Source: Herminiimonas arsenicoxydans (GTDB lineage: Bacteria > Pseudomonadota > Gammaproteobacteria > Burkholderiales > Burkholderiaceae_D). From it: a DNA stretch of 64,000 bases. This document shows positions 1 through 8,858 of this stretch, piece after piece. The DNA is taken from assembly GCA_000026125.1 (NCBI GenBank), contig CU207211.1:2790001-2854000 (forward strand), given 5' to 3'. A model generated the notes under the pieces. It searched no databases, had not been told where the DNA came from, and saw only the letters and a program-made list of their open reading frames with translations. The position numbers and the translations under genes were made by a program. Numbering within the stretch: position 1 is the first letter of the stretch; every line of letters starts with the position of its first letter.

Positions 1-2
1 CA

Positions 3-1529
3 TCAGCTCACTCCCTGCATCACGCGCGCAGACAAAGCCAGTGCCGCATGATCGGCATCGAGGAAAGGCTGCTTGCGCCCCTTGATTTCCTGATACGCCT
101 CATGGCCTTTGCCTGCCAGCAGAATCACATCCTGTTTCGCTGCATGCCGGCCTGCATACAGAATCGCCTTGGCACGATCTTCCATGATGTGCGGCGCATT
201 TTTCGCGACATCCATGCCGGCCACAATTTGCGCAATGATGCTGGCAGGTTCTTCGTGACGCGGATTGTCGCTGGTCACGATGATGTGATCCGCAGCCATG
301 GCTGCCTTGCCCATTTGCGGACGTTTGCCTGCATCGCGATCGCCGCCGCAGCCGAACACGCACCACAATGCACCGCCGCGCTCGTTAGCCACCTCACGCA
401 GGGTTGCCAGGGTTTTTTCCAGTGCGTCCGGCGTATGTGCATAATCGATCACGACCAGCGGCGCTTCAGCGCCGCCGAGTTGCTGCATGCGTCCGGGAAC
501 GGAGGTCAGCGCCTCGATTGCCGCAACCACATTGCTCAAGGCGATGCCCTTTGCCAGCAGGATGCCGATAATGCCCAGTACATTGCTGACATTGAATTCG
601 CCGACCAGTTGCGTTTTAACCAGCGTCACGCCGAACTTCGATGTGAGCTGGAAACTGGTGCCGGCATGCGTGCTGCGTATATCGCTGGCGCTGAGCAGGT
701 CGATATCCGCAACGCCTTGATTCGTCAATGTATAACCTGTGATGCCGATACCGGACTGTCGGCGTTTCAAACGCTCAACCAGACGCACACCCAGGGCGTC
801 GTCCAGATTTACCACTGCGTGACGCAAGCCCGGCCAGTCGAACAGCATCGTCTTGGCTGCTTCATAAGCCGCCATATCGCCGTGATAGTCCAGATGATCG
901 CGTGTGAAATTGGTGAACAGGGCCATATCGAAATGCACGCCGTACAAGCGCCCCTGATGCAAGCCGATCGACGATGCTTCAATCGCCAGTGCAGTAGCGC
1001 CCGCATGATGCATATTCACCAGTTCGCGCTGCAGCAGCACCGCATCCGGTGTCGTGTAGCCGGTGACATTGAAGGTGCCGTGTTCGCCATGCTTGAATAT
1101 GCCCACGCCCAGCGTACCGATCACGGCAGTCGGCTGTCCCAGACGCGACAAGGCATTGCCCAGCCATTGACTGCACGAGGTTTTGCCATTGGTGCCGGTG
1201 ACGGCAACGGTAAACATCGTGTGATCCGGATGGCCGTAATAGGCAGCGGCGATGAAGCCTGCGCACGCTCTCAGATTGTCGATGGCCAGATGCGGCACAT
1301 TCCATTCTTCATCCCAGTTGCAGCCGGCCGCGTCATACAGGATGGCTTGTGCCCCGCGTTCGATGGCATCGGAAATATAGGTGCGACCATCCGCTTCATC
1401 GCCGGGATAGGCAAGGAAGACATCGCCCTTGCCGATGCTGCGCGAATCGGAGGCCAGTTCGGCCGCCGGCGCCGCAGCTTGCAGCCAGGCGAGAATTGCA
1501 GTCAATGCGGTGTTCGTCAGGGCGGACAT
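3..1529 (-). CDS. murE: UDP-N-acetylmuramoyl-tripeptide synthetase MurE
   Basis: Cytoplasmic Mur ligase that adds meso-diaminopimelate to UDP-MurNAc-L-Ala-D-Glu in peptidoglycan precursor synthesis. The 508 residues match the family length. The ATP-binding loop GTNGKTS lies at residues 112-118, and the DNPR motif that marks diaminopimelate-specific rather than lysine-specific enzymes lies at 421-424. The start codon overlaps the ftsI stop by one base (TAATG). The stop codon likewise overlaps an ATG at positions 3-1, which is where murF would begin outside the window. It is the fifth gene of the dcw operon read from the mraZ promoter. Confidence 0.97.
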   Translation of the reverse strand: MSALTNTALTAILAWLQAAAPAAELASDSRSIGKGDVFLAYPGDEADGRTYISDAIERGAQAILYDAAGCNWDEEWNVPHLAIDNLRACAGFIAAAYYGHPDHTMFTVAVTGTNGKTSCSQWLGNALSRLGQPTAVIGTLGVGIFKHGEHGTFNVTGYTTPDAVLLQRELVNMHHAGATALAIEASSIGLHQGRLYGVHFDMALFTNFTRDHLDYHGDMAAYEAAKTMLFDWPGLRHAVVNLDDALGVRLVERLKRRQSGIGITGYTLTNQGVADIDLLSASDIRSTHAGTSFQLTSKFGVTLVKTQLVGEFNVSNVLGIIGILLAKGIALSNVVAAIEALTSVPGRMQQLGGAEAPLVVIDYAHTPDALEKTLATLREVANERGGALWCVFGCGGDRDAGKRPQMGKAAMAADHIIVTSDNPRHEEPASIIAQIVAGMDVAKNAPHIMEDRAKAILYAGRHAAKQDVILLAGKGHEAYQEIKGRKQPFLDADHAALALSARVMQGVS

Positions 1530-3298
1530 TACATGTTCTCCTGGGCGGCATCGACCGGAATGATGATGTTGGTGACGCTGGAATCAGGCGCGACGTTCAT
1601 CGAGCGCAATGCGTTCGCCGTCACTACCGAAAAAACCGGAGCGGCTACCTGGCCGCCGTAATGCCTGCCGACGGCCGGTTCATCGATCATCACCGCAACG
1701 ATGATGCGCGGATCGGAAACCGGTGCAAAACCGACGAAAGACGCGACGTATTTTCTGACGTACTGGCCTTTTTCCAGCTTGTAGGCAGTACCTGTTTTAC
1801 CGGCTACGCGATAACCCGGTACTTGCGCTCGCGGTGCGGTACCGGTCGGGCCGGCGGCCATTTCCAGCATGCCGCGCGTCAATCTTGCATTTTTCTCGCT
1901 GATCACGCGCTGACTGATGGGTTGATCGCTGGAACGCTGAAAGGTCAGCGGGATCATTTCGCCATCGCGCGCAAAGATCATGTAGGCATGCGCGATCTGC
2001 AGCAGCGAAGTAGAAATGCCATGGCCGTAGCTCATGGTCGCCTGCTCGATAGGCCGCCACGATTTGTACGGGCGCACACGACCGGCCACCGCGCCGGGGA
2101 ACCCGACTTTCGGCTGCTGCCCGAATCCGACCGAAGTAAACATATCCCACATTTCCTGCGGTTCCATTTCCAGCGCGATCTTGGCGGTACCGACGTTGGA
2201 AGATTTTTCGATCACCTGCGACACGGACAGTAATCCGCCCGCATGTGCATCGCCGATGGTTGCCTTGCCTATCGTCAACTTGCCGGGCGCCGTTTGTATC
2301 ATCGTATTCGGCGTGATGTGCTTGTTTTCCAGCGCCAGTGCGATGGTGAAAGGCTTGAGCGTCGAGCCTGGCTCGAAAGTGTCAGTCAATACGCGATTGC
2401 GTAATTGCGCGCCGGTCAGCACCGAGCGGTTATTTGGATTGTAGGTCGGCAAATTGGCCAATGCCAGCACTTCGCCGGTTTTCGCATCAAGCACGACGAT
2501 CCCGCCGGCTTTTGCCTTATGCAGTTCAACCGCCTCTTTCAATGCCGAGAATGCAATGTACTGAATCTTGCTGTCGATAGACAGGGTCAGATCCTTGCCG
2601 TCATGCGGCTCGCGCACCGATTCGATATCTTCGACGATACGTCCCAGCCTGTCCTTGATGACACGACGATTCCCGGTGACGCCGACCAGGGTTTTCTGGA
2701 ACGCCAGCTCCATTCCTTCCTGTCCCTTGTCTTCCACATTGGTAAAGCCGACGATATGCGCCATGACTTCACCTTCCGGGTAGTAGCGCTTGTATTCCTT
2801 GCGGGTATCGATACCGGCAATGCCGAGCTTGAGTATCTTGTCGACGGTATCCAGTTCAACCTGGCGCTTCAGATAGACGAAGCCGCGATCCGAATCCAGC
2901 TTGCGGCGCAGATCACGCTCGCTCATGTCCAGCAGTTTTGCCAAAGCCTGCAGTTTTTCCTTGGGCGCTTCCAGCACATCGTCCGGAATCGCCCACACCG
3001 CACGCACCGGAATCGAGGAAGCCAGCACCTGACCGTTGCGATCGGTAATCTTGCCGCGTGTCGCCGGCAATTCCAGCGTGCGTGCATAACGCGAAGCACC
3101 CTGCTTTTGCAGGAAGTCGGTCGACATGCCCTGCAACCAGAGTGCACGCCCCGCCAAGGCCAGAAAGGCGGCGAAAATCAGAAACAGCACCACGCGCGAA
3201 CGCCAGGCCGGCAGCTTGGTCGCCAGCACCGGATTGGATGCGAACGGTACGCCTCTGGAAGCGGCGGTACGGGAGGTACGCGATGTAGTGCGCGTCAT
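1529..3298 (-). CDS. ftsI: Peptidoglycan D,D-transpeptidase FtsI (PBP3)
   Basis: Septal class B penicillin-binding protein that cross-links peptidoglycan during division. A short cytoplasmic tail is followed by one membrane segment at about residues 34-55, a dimerisation/pedestal domain and the transpeptidase domain. All three active-site motifs are present: STLK at 312-315, SSN at 366-368 and KTG at 501-503. Length (589) is normal. The start overlaps the ftsL stop by four bases, which indicates translational coupling inside the dcw operon. Confidence 0.97.
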   Translation of the reverse strand: MTRTTSRTSRTAASRGVPFASNPVLATKLPAWRSRVVLFLIFAAFLALAGRALWLQGMSTDFLQKQGASRYARTLELPATRGKITDRNGQVLASSIPVRAVWAIPDDVLEAPKEKLQALAKLLDMSERDLRRKLDSDRGFVYLKRQVELDTVDKILKLGIAGIDTRKEYKRYYPEGEVMAHIVGFTNVEDKGQEGMELAFQKTLVGVTGNRRVIKDRLGRIVEDIESVREPHDGKDLTLSIDSKIQYIAFSALKEAVELHKAKAGGIVVLDAKTGEVLALANLPTYNPNNRSVLTGAQLRNRVLTDTFEPGSTLKPFTIALALENKHITPNTMIQTAPGKLTIGKATIGDAHAGGLLSVSQVIEKSSNVGTAKIALEMEPQEMWDMFTSVGFGQQPKVGFPGAVAGRVRPYKSWRPIEQATMSYGHGISTSLLQIAHAYMIFARDGEMIPLTFQRSSDQPISQRVISEKNARLTRGMLEMAAGPTGTAPRAQVPGYRVAGKTGTAYKLEKGQYVRKYVASFVGFAPVSDPRIIVAVMIDEPAVGRHYGGQVAAPVFSVVTANALRSMNVAPDSSVTNIIIPVDAAQENM

Positions 3299-3567
3299 TT
3301 TTCCCCCGTCGTCAGGTATTGCGTACTGGCAGGCGACACCGGCACCATGTGCAAATCGCGGCGCGCATTGAATTCGATGCGCGAATGCTTGCCCAGCGTG
3401 GATTGATCAAGCTGCAATTGCGACCATTCGATATCCAGCTGACGCGCCTGCGCCTGCGCGCGCTCAAGCTCGATGAACAGACGGCGGAATTGATAGTGCG
3501 CATTCACCACCGACAACGCGCACGCGACCAGAATGCAGGTGAGGAAAAAACTGATGCGCCCGCTCAT
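3295..3567 (-). CDS. ftsL: Cell division protein FtsL
   Basis: Small bitopic division protein of 90 residues. It has a short N-terminus, one membrane helix at about residues 7-24 and a periplasmic coiled-coil stretch rich in Glu, Arg and Gln. FtsL works with FtsB and FtsQ to recruit and activate FtsW/FtsI. FtsL proteins are poorly conserved, so the call rests on size, topology and the fixed position between rsmH and ftsI. It overlaps both neighbours by four bases (ATGA). Confidence 0.9.
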   Translation of the reverse strand: MSGRISFFLTCILVACALSVVNAHYQFRRLFIELERAQAQARQLDIEWSQLQLDQSTLGKHSRIEFNARRDLHMVPVSPASTQYLTTGEK

Positions 3568-4529
3568 GACGCCGCTCCGGGAGTCGGCAGACGTTCGGCG
3601 ACACGCATCACAGCCGAACGCGCGCGCGGATTGGCGCTGATTTCAGCCGCCGAAGGTTTTATCCGGGCAATCAGCTTCATTTCAGGTTGCGGCAGATCAA
3701 CAGCACGAATCGGCAGGCGGCGGTCCGGCTGCGGCACATTGGCTTTGCTAGCCATGAACTGTTTGACGATGCGATCTTCCAGGGAATGAAAGCTGATCAC
3801 AACCAATCTCCCATGCGGGGCCAGATGCCGATATGCCTCGTTCAGTACTACTTCGAGTTCTTCAAGCTCCTGATTGATGAAAATCCGGATAGCCTGAAAG
3901 GTACGAGTGGCCGGGTCTTTGCCCTTCTCGCGGGTTTTAACGGCGCGTGCCACGATCTCGGCAAGCTGTCGTGTGCTTGAAATTGGCTGGACTGCCCTGC
4001 CAGCAACAATCGCCTTTGCAATCTGAAAAGCAAACCGTTCTTCCCCATATTCTCGTATCACTTTCTCGATTTTTTGTTCAGTTTCCGTTGCCAGCCATTC
4101 CGCTGCCGATATGCCTCTGGTCGTATCCATGCGCATGTCCAGAGGGCCATCCGCACGAAAGCTGAAACCACGCGCCGCATCGTCGACCTGCGGCGATGAG
4201 ATTCCCAGATCCAGCAACACTCCATTCACCTGCGCTATGCCGCGCTCTGCCAATGCCGTACTCAAGGTTGCAAAACTGTCGTGCACGATAGCGAAACGCT
4301 TGTCCTCTATCGTGGCGGCATTCGCAATCGCCTGCGTATCCTTGTCGAACGCCAGCAGACAGCCGTTTTCACCCAGACGCTGCAAAATGAGGCGACTATG
4401 ACCGCCGCGTCCAAAGGTGCCATCGACGTACATGCCATTGGCACGTTCCCCGTCCAGCGCCAGCGCGTCGACCGCCTCCTCCAGCAGCACCGTACGGTGC
4501 TGGTATTGCTGCACCGCTTCTACATTCAT
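3564..4529 (-). CDS. rsmH: 16S rRNA (cytosine(1402)-N(4))-methyltransferase RsmH
   Basis: SAM-dependent methyltransferase (old name MraW) that N4-methylates C1402 of 16S rRNA. The N-terminal sequence around [13 protein letters not shown], the glycine-rich GTFGRGGHS segment and the C-terminal [13 protein letters not shown] are family hallmarks. A GTG lies directly before the chosen ATG (4532 against 4529), so the start is uncertain by one codon. It is the second gene of the dcw operon, seven bases after the mraZ stop. Confidence 0.95.
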   Translation of the reverse strand: MNVEAVQQYQHRTVLLEEAVDALALDGERANGMYVDGTFGRGGHSRLILQRLGENGCLLAFDKDTQAIANAATIEDKRFAIVHDSFATLSTALAERGIAQVNGVLLDLGISSPQVDDAARGFSFRADGPLDMRMDTTRGISAAEWLATETEQKIEKVIREYGEERFAFQIAKAIVAGRAVQPISSTRQLAEIVARAVKTREKGKDPATRTFQAIRIFINQELEELEVVLNEAYRHLAPHGRLVVISFHSLEDRIVKQFMASKANVPQPDRRLPIRAVDLPQPEMKLIARIKPSAAEISANPRARSAVMRVAERLPTPGAAS

Positions 4530-4536
4530 CACGGCG

Positions 4537-4965
4537 TCAGAAGGAAAAATCGTTTAGCACATCGGGCATGCCGGCAGCGATCGCATCCGACTCGCTCTCA
4601 GCCAGCCTGGCCGCATCCCATATTTCGAAATGACCGCCCATGCCCATCATCATCACGTCACGCGTCAGACCGGCTGCGGTACGCAGCTCAGGCGCGATCA
4701 GGATGCGACCGGCACCATCGAAATCGACATCGGAGGCATTGCCAAGAAATATGCGTTGCCAGGCACGTGCGGAAATCGGCCATTTGGCAATCTCTTCGCG
4801 ACGCATTTCCCACACAGGACGCGGGAAGAGAAGCAAACAACCGTCAGGATGTTTGGTCAGGGTAATGCGCCCCTCGCACTGCAAAAGCAATGCGTCGCGA
4901 TGCCGCGCTGGAATAGTCATCCGGCCTTTGGCATCGAGATTGAGAGAAGACGCGCCTTGAAACAC
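4537..4965 (-). CDS. mraZ: Transcriptional regulator MraZ
   Basis: DNA-binding regulator of the dcw operon made of two AbrB-like SpoVT/MazE folds. The family opening [18 protein letters not shown] follows directly after a GTG at 4965, which has an AAGGA ribosome-binding site six to seven bases upstream. That GTG is therefore preferred over ATG codons further upstream that would add 23 unrelated residues. The result is 142 residues, the usual MraZ length. A second [13 protein letters not shown] stretch ([12 protein letters not shown]) marks the second repeat. It probably binds the four boxes just upstream and represses its own operon. Confidence 0.93.
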   Translation of the reverse strand: MFQGASSLNLDAKGRMTIPARHRDALLLQCEGRITLTKHPDGCLLLFPRPVWEMRREEIAKWPISARAWQRIFLGNASDVDFDGAGRILIAPELRTAAGLTRDVMMMGMGGHFEIWDAARLAESESDAIAAGMPDVLNDFSF

Positions 4966-5027
4966 CCTGAAATCCTTTTTTAGTATGCATTGCATGGTGA
5001 GGTGCATTTTGTTTGCGGCCAAATATA

Positions 5028-5062
5028 CCCACAAATAAACACTTTTTCACACTGCTGCCCAC
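5028..5062 (-). promoter_or_regulatory. MraZ operator: four 10-bp-spaced boxes
   Basis: Read on the minus strand there are four boxes, GTGGG, GTGTG, GTGTT and GTGGG, at 5058-5062, 5048-5052, 5038-5042 and 5028-5032. They repeat with exact 10-bp periodicity, so each box is followed by a 5-bp spacer. In Escherichia coli, MraZ binds TGGGN repeats separated by 5 bp. The outer two boxes match that consensus and the inner two are degenerate. The first box overlaps the -10 element, which fits repression. Confidence 0.8.
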
Positions 5063-5089
5063 TTTAGAGGATGCTGTATACGCGGTCAA
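5061..5089 (-). promoter_or_regulatory. Sigma70-type promoter of the mraZ/dcw operon
   Basis: On the minus strand, TTGACC (5084-5089) and TAAAGT (5061-5066) are separated by exactly 17 bp. This is a good vegetative promoter. Its -10 abuts the first MraZ box, and it sits about 100 bp upstream of the mraZ GTG. Confidence 0.72.
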
Positions 5090-5414
5090 GCGATATTCAG
5101 ACCTAAAAACAAGGATTTTTTCAATGAAGTCAATGACTTAGCGCATTACATTGACGCAACACATTTGTTAAATAGCTCTAAGAATTAAGCACTTATGATT
5201 GACAGTGAAAGTGACACATCAAATAAACACATGTGTATGGGGGAATGAAGACAGTTTCAAAGCGGAAGATATTTGTTGGTGAAGATGATGCGTAGTGAAG
5301 AAATCGGCGCTTGTTTCAGCACAGTACATCAAGCAGTGCGAAATTTTCGGGAGTGTGAACAGAGCTGCCCGAATGGAACATCGGAAATGCAGACTAACGA
5401 CCGATTGATGGCAA
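5090..5414. other. Intergenic region upstream of the dcw promoter
   Basis: About 325 bases between the mraZ promoter and the end of the DUF4124 gene. It is AT-richer than the flanks. A possible 88-codon minus-strand reading frame at 5219-5485 overlaps the DUF4124 gene and has no recognisable features. I see no RNA gene or terminator here. Confidence 0.5.
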
Positions 5415-5864
5415 CTATTCCCTCGGAATGCCGCACTCGGGCGTCGGATCCGGCACGGCGGTGCAGTATTTTTCAGCATCACCATGCATACCGAACTTGG
5501 TTATGTAGGGCGCGAAGCATTCCTGGCTGGCGCGATAGGCCCGCAGCTTTTTCTCGCAATCGGACTCGCCATCGCCCTCTGCCCGCACTTGCCCAGCGAA
5601 TGGAGCAACAGGCGCTGTCTTGGCAGGTGGGCGGTCTGCGAGTTGCCGCTCTTTTTCCGCACGTTGGAGCGCCTCATGGCGCTGGCGCTCACTCACTTCA
5701 GACGCACTGGTATCGACCTTGGTTGCCACATTTTTATACCGTGCAGGCACGACATCGGAGACCTGGGTACGTCCGTTTTCATCCACCCACTGGTAGATAT
5801 CAGCCGCATGCGCGCTTGCAAGAAGCAACGTACAAATGAACCAAACCGCTATCCGGATAGTCAT
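5415..5864 (-). CDS. Exported DUF4124 domain protein
   Basis: A 149-residue protein with a Sec signal peptide that ends after SAHA at about residue 20. It is followed by YQWVDENGRTQVSDVVP, the N-terminal signature of DUF4124 (an aromatic, Asp-Glu-Asn-Gly turn). The middle is a charged Arg/Glu/Gln helix, and the C-terminus has four Cys. A good ribosome-binding site (GAGG) precedes the ATG at 5864. The function of DUF4124 proteins is unknown; they are common periplasmic proteins in betaproteobacteria. It stands alone on the minus strand. Confidence 0.8.
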   Translation of the reverse strand: MTIRIAVWFICTLLLASAHAADIYQWVDENGRTQVSDVVPARYKNVATKVDTSASEVSERQRHEALQRAEKERQLADRPPAKTAPVAPFAGQVRAEGDGESDCEKKLRAYRASQECFAPYITKFGMHGDAEKYCTAVPDPTPECGIPRE

Positions 5865-5944
5865 GATCGCCTCATTTCTCCAGCAACGTAGTCAACAAGA
5901 TCAAACAATTACGCAAAACACGTGCATCAGCTCCGCCAGATCCC

Positions 5945-6097
5945 TTACTTCAGGAACGCGCCGGTTCCGAACAAGCCGATCAAGCCGATGACAATCAGGT
6001 AGATAGCCACTATCAAATTCAGCAGGCGCGGCATCAACAAGATCAAAACGCCTGCAATGAGGGAAACCAGAGGGCCCAGAGTAATGTGCAAATTCAT
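5945..6097 (-). CDS. Small membrane protein, DUF3096 type
   Basis: A 50-residue, almost wholly hydrophobic protein of the form MNLHITLGPLVSLIAGVLIL... ending in GTGAFLK, with two likely membrane segments. This resembles the DUF3096 family of tiny membrane proteins of unknown function. The start at 6097 is chosen because AAGGAAG lies four bases upstream. An in-frame ATG further upstream (6244) would add 49 residues without family resemblance. Confidence 0.7.
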   Translation of the reverse strand: MNLHITLGPLVSLIAGVLILLMPRLLNLIVAIYLIVIGLIGLFGTGAFLK

Positions 6098-6249
6098 GGA
6101 ACTTCCTTTTAAAATCATGCATCGGATGTGCAAGTAACGCCAGCTTACCTCATCTACATATAATGTCGCAGATCGAATTACACTGTCCGCGCCAGCAAAA
6201 ACCTGGCGTCCATTAAAATGAAGCCACTTATATATAGGGCTCACAAGCG

Positions 6250-6639
6250 ATGATGAAACTGGATTCCCTGGACCATCTGGTACTGACGGTCAAAGACATA
6301 GACACCACCGCCGACTTTTATCAACGCGTGCTGGGCATGAGCACGGTTGTTTTTGGCGAAGGCAGAAAGGCACTGGCCTTCGGTACGCAAAAAATCAATC
6401 TGCATCAGCAGGGCCGCGAATTTGAACCCAAAGCCGAACGCCCCACGCCGGGTTCTGCCGACCTTTGCTTCCTTACCTCGGTACCGCTGGATGCAGTCGC
6501 CGCACATTTTGCTGCATGCAATATCGCGATACTGGAAGGCCCGATCCGCCGCACCGGCGCAACCGGCCCCATCATGTCGCTCTACATCCGCGATCCCGAC
6601 TGCAACCTGATTGAAGTTTCCAATCAGTTGAAGACTTGA
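6250..6639 (+). CDS. VOC family protein (glyoxalase/dioxygenase fold)
   Basis: A 129-residue vicinal-oxygen-chelate protein. The opening LDSLDHLVLTVKDIDTTADFYQRVLG holds the first metal-ligand His, and the end CNLIEVSN holds the closing Glu. GSADLCFLTS in the middle marks the second beta-alpha-beta unit. The family includes glyoxalase I, fosfomycin-resistance enzymes and extradiol dioxygenases. The sequence is closest in style to the small uncharacterised 'VOC family virulence protein' group, so the substrate is unknown. Two adjacent ATGs (6250, 6253) are possible starts. Confidence 0.82.
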   Translation: MMKLDSLDHLVLTVKDIDTTADFYQRVLGMSTVVFGEGRKALAFGTQKINLHQQGREFEPKAERPTPGSADLCFLTSVPLDAVAAHFAACNIAILEGPIRRTGATGPIMSLYIRDPDCNLIEVSNQLKT

Positions 6640-6724
6640 ACCTTGCGCCGCCGGAATTCCATTGTCTGATTGCGACTATTGGCCTATGTTCATGGAATGA
6701 TCGCCCTTCAAAATAGGCTCCGCA

Positions 6725-6758
6725 AAGAAAAAGGCGATGCGAACAATCGCACCGCCTT
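6725..6758 (-). terminator. Rho-independent terminator of rnpB
   Basis: Read on the minus strand, a 10-bp stem (6747-6756 with 6733-6742, one G-U pair) and a 4-base loop are followed by a U-rich tract (TTTTTCTT). It lies directly downstream of the 3' end of the RNase P RNA. Confidence 0.85.
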
Positions 6759-6766
6759 GAATAAAG

Positions 6767-7089
6767 TTGAAGCAAGCCGATAGGCCGGATTCTGTTACGG
6801 CAAATGAGCAAGCCCATTTGCTATGACAACCATTCCTCTAGGCCGTGAATTACTCCACGGCTCAAGCTTTCTACCCGCACGCTCCGCGAGCAACGTCAAC
6901 GCGTGCCTATTTGAAATTGCTCCAGGTGGAGGTTACCGCGTTTCACCGTAACTTAATACGCTCGTCTCTGTGGCCCTATTCCTCGCCTCGCGGCGGACGG
7001 CCGTTAACCGTCACCCTGCTCTATGGAGTCCGGACCTTCCTCCCGCCATCACCGAAATGACAGCCAGCGGTTGTCTTGGCCTGCTTCAG
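6767..7089 (-). ncRNA. rnpB: RNase P RNA, bacterial class A
   Basis: Catalytic RNA of ribonuclease P, which matures tRNA 5' ends. On the minus strand the conserved 5' domain reads GGAGGAAGGTCCGGACTCC followed by ATAGAGCAGGGTG. The 3' domain contains ACAGAATCCGGCCTATCGGC. The ends pair as helix P1: GAAGCAGGCC at about 7078-7087 with GGCTTGCTTC near 6769-6778, one wobble. The 5' end is placed six to eight bases after a TACAAT -10 element and the 3' end just before the terminator. Length is about 322 bases; each end is uncertain by a few bases. Confidence 0.95.
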
Positions 7090-7094
7090 GCGTC

Positions 7095-7124
7095 ATTGTA
7101 GTCCACTGTGCGGCGGGGAGTCTG
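7095..7124 (-). promoter_or_regulatory. rnpB promoter
   Basis: On the minus strand, TACAAT at 7095-7100 lies six to eight bases before the predicted RNA 5' end. CAGACT at 7119-7124, 18 bp upstream, is a partial -35 match. The promoter sits in the short gap before the oppositely oriented MocR-type gene. Confidence 0.6.
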
Positions 7125-7128
7125 AATA

Positions 7129-8610
7129 ATGTCTTATCATGCACGCAGCTCGCGACATGAAAGTACGCCACCCCTCTTCCAGATAAAGACAGACCGCATG
7201 AAACTGTACGAAACGCTGGCCGCCGATATTGCCCTATCCATACAGGAAGGCGTACTCCGCTTGGGCGACCGCCTGCCGTCCGTGCGACAAGCGAGCGCCA
7301 GTCGCGACGTCAGTCCATCGACAGTATTCCAGGCGTATTACCTGCTGGAAGCACGCGGCCTGATTCGTGCGCGCGAGCGCTCCGGTTATTACGTGGTCGG
7401 CGATGTCCGCAAATTGCCGCCGGAACCGGAACAGGCGTCGCAACCGGATGAAGATTCCTCTCCGGTTGATATCAGCGAGCTTGTGTTTGAAGTACTGGAA
7501 TCATCCAAAATGCGTGACGTGGTGCCGCTCGGCTCCGCCTTTCCCAGCCCCCTGCTGTTCCCGCTGGCGCGACTGGCAAAAGCCATGGCATCCAGCGTGC
7601 AGCAACTTGATCCGTGGAGCACGGTGGATGATCTGACACCGGGCAATCCGCAATTGCGACGCCAGATCGCCCTGCGTTACCGGGCCGATGGCCTGCATGT
7701 GCAGCCCGATGAAATCGTCATCACCAACGGCGCGCTCGATGCCCTGAATCTGTGCCTGATAGCAGTCACGCGCCCCGGCGACGCGGTACTGGTCGAGTCG
7801 CCGACCTTTTACGCAGCACTGCAATCGCTGGAACGCAATGGCTTGCAGGCGATAGAAGTACCGACCCATCCGCGCGAAGGCATGGACCTCGCGGCACTGG
7901 CGCGCGTGCTGGAACGGCACCAGCCGAAAGCCTGCTGGCTGATGACCAACTTCCAGAATCCGCTCGGCAGCCTGATGCCGGATGAAAAGAAACGCGATCT
8001 GGTAGCGCTGCTGTCGCAGCACGACATCCCGCTGATCGAAGACGATGTATATGGCGAACTGTATTTCGGCGACAAGCGGCCGGCGCCTGCCAAAGCCTAC
8101 GATACCAAAGGCCTGGTCATGCACTGCTCGTCGTTTTCCAAATGTCTGGCACCCGGCTATCGCGTCGGCTGGGCGGCACCGGGACGCTATACACGCGCTG
8201 TCGCGCGCCACAAATTAACCACCACGCTGGCCGCCTCGGCACCCGCACAGGCGGCACTCGCCACCTATCTGGAAAAAGGCGGTTACGACCGCCACTTGCG
8301 CCAGTTGCGCCACACGCTGGCGCTGCAGCAAACGCAATTCATGGAAGCCATCGCGCGCTACTTCCCGCCTGGCACGCAAGCTACGCGGCCCAGGGGCGGT
8401 TATTTTCTGTGGGTGGAATTACCGCATGCGGTCAATGCCTTGACGCTGCACCGGCAAGCGCTATCGCACGGCATCAGCATTGCACCGGGGCCGATTTTTT
8501 CTGCGCATCAGGGCTTTACCAATTGCATACGCCTGAATTACGGCCATGCATGGGACGCACGCACCGAAGCTGCCCTGGCAACATTGGGCCAACTGGTACA
8601 AAATGCGTGA
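7129..8610 (+). CDS. MocR/PdxR-type GntR regulator with aminotransferase domain
   Basis: A 493-residue fusion of an N-terminal GntR winged helix (about residues 24-95, GVLRLGDRLPSVRQASASRDVSPSTV) to a fold-type I aminotransferase domain. The PLP-binding Lys is K338 in SSFSKCLAPGYR. Such proteins bind PLP or amine-PLP adducts as effectors and control vitamin B6, GABA or taurine genes. The target here is not evident, because the only adjacent gene is rnpB on the other strand. The long N-terminal tail (about 24 residues) may mean the true start is the ATG of MKLYETL at about 7198. Confidence 0.88.
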   Translation: MSYHARSSRHESTPPLFQIKTDRMKLYETLAADIALSIQEGVLRLGDRLPSVRQASASRDVSPSTVFQAYYLLEARGLIRARERSGYYVVGDVRKLPPEPEQASQPDEDSSPVDISELVFEVLESSKMRDVVPLGSAFPSPLLFPLARLAKAMASSVQQLDPWSTVDDLTPGNPQLRRQIALRYRADGLHVQPDEIVITNGALDALNLCLIAVTRPGDAVLVESPTFYAALQSLERNGLQAIEVPTHPREGMDLAALARVLERHQPKACWLMTNFQNPLGSLMPDEKKRDLVALLSQHDIPLIEDDVYGELYFGDKRPAPAKAYDTKGLVMHCSSFSKCLAPGYRVGWAAPGRYTRAVARHKLTTTLAASAPAQAALATYLEKGGYDRHLRQLRHTLALQQTQFMEAIARYFPPGTQATRPRGGYFLWVELPHAVNALTLHRQALSHGISIAPGPIFSAHQGFTNCIRLNYGHAWDARTEAALATLGQLVQNA

Positions 8611-8858
8611 CGACTTCACCCGCACGCACTGAATCAATTTGATCCGGCTCCAACGCGGTATTTTCAAACTGCTCCGGTTTTTTATCCCCTTTCTGATTCT
8701 GGCTAAAACGGACGTTCACCTTTACCCTTGCAGTATCATGTTGAAACTTTAATCAGCAGCAATGCCGCCACACACACGGATTAGCATAGTGTGCTTGAAA
8801 ATCGTTATCAAAAAATGTACAAATCTGCCCAGCCGGCGTTTGCCTGAAAACCCATAAG

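Noticed and set aside
48..1661. Long plus-strand reading frame opposite murE and ftsI
   Set aside because: Shadow of conserved minus-strand genes with intact motifs; the translation has shadow-type composition (His, Cys, Arg, Gln rich) and no family pattern.
5219..5485. Possible 88-codon minus-strand gene upstream of mraZ
   Set aside because: Overlaps the 3' end of the DUF4124 gene, with low-complexity His/Ser content and no ribosome-binding site.
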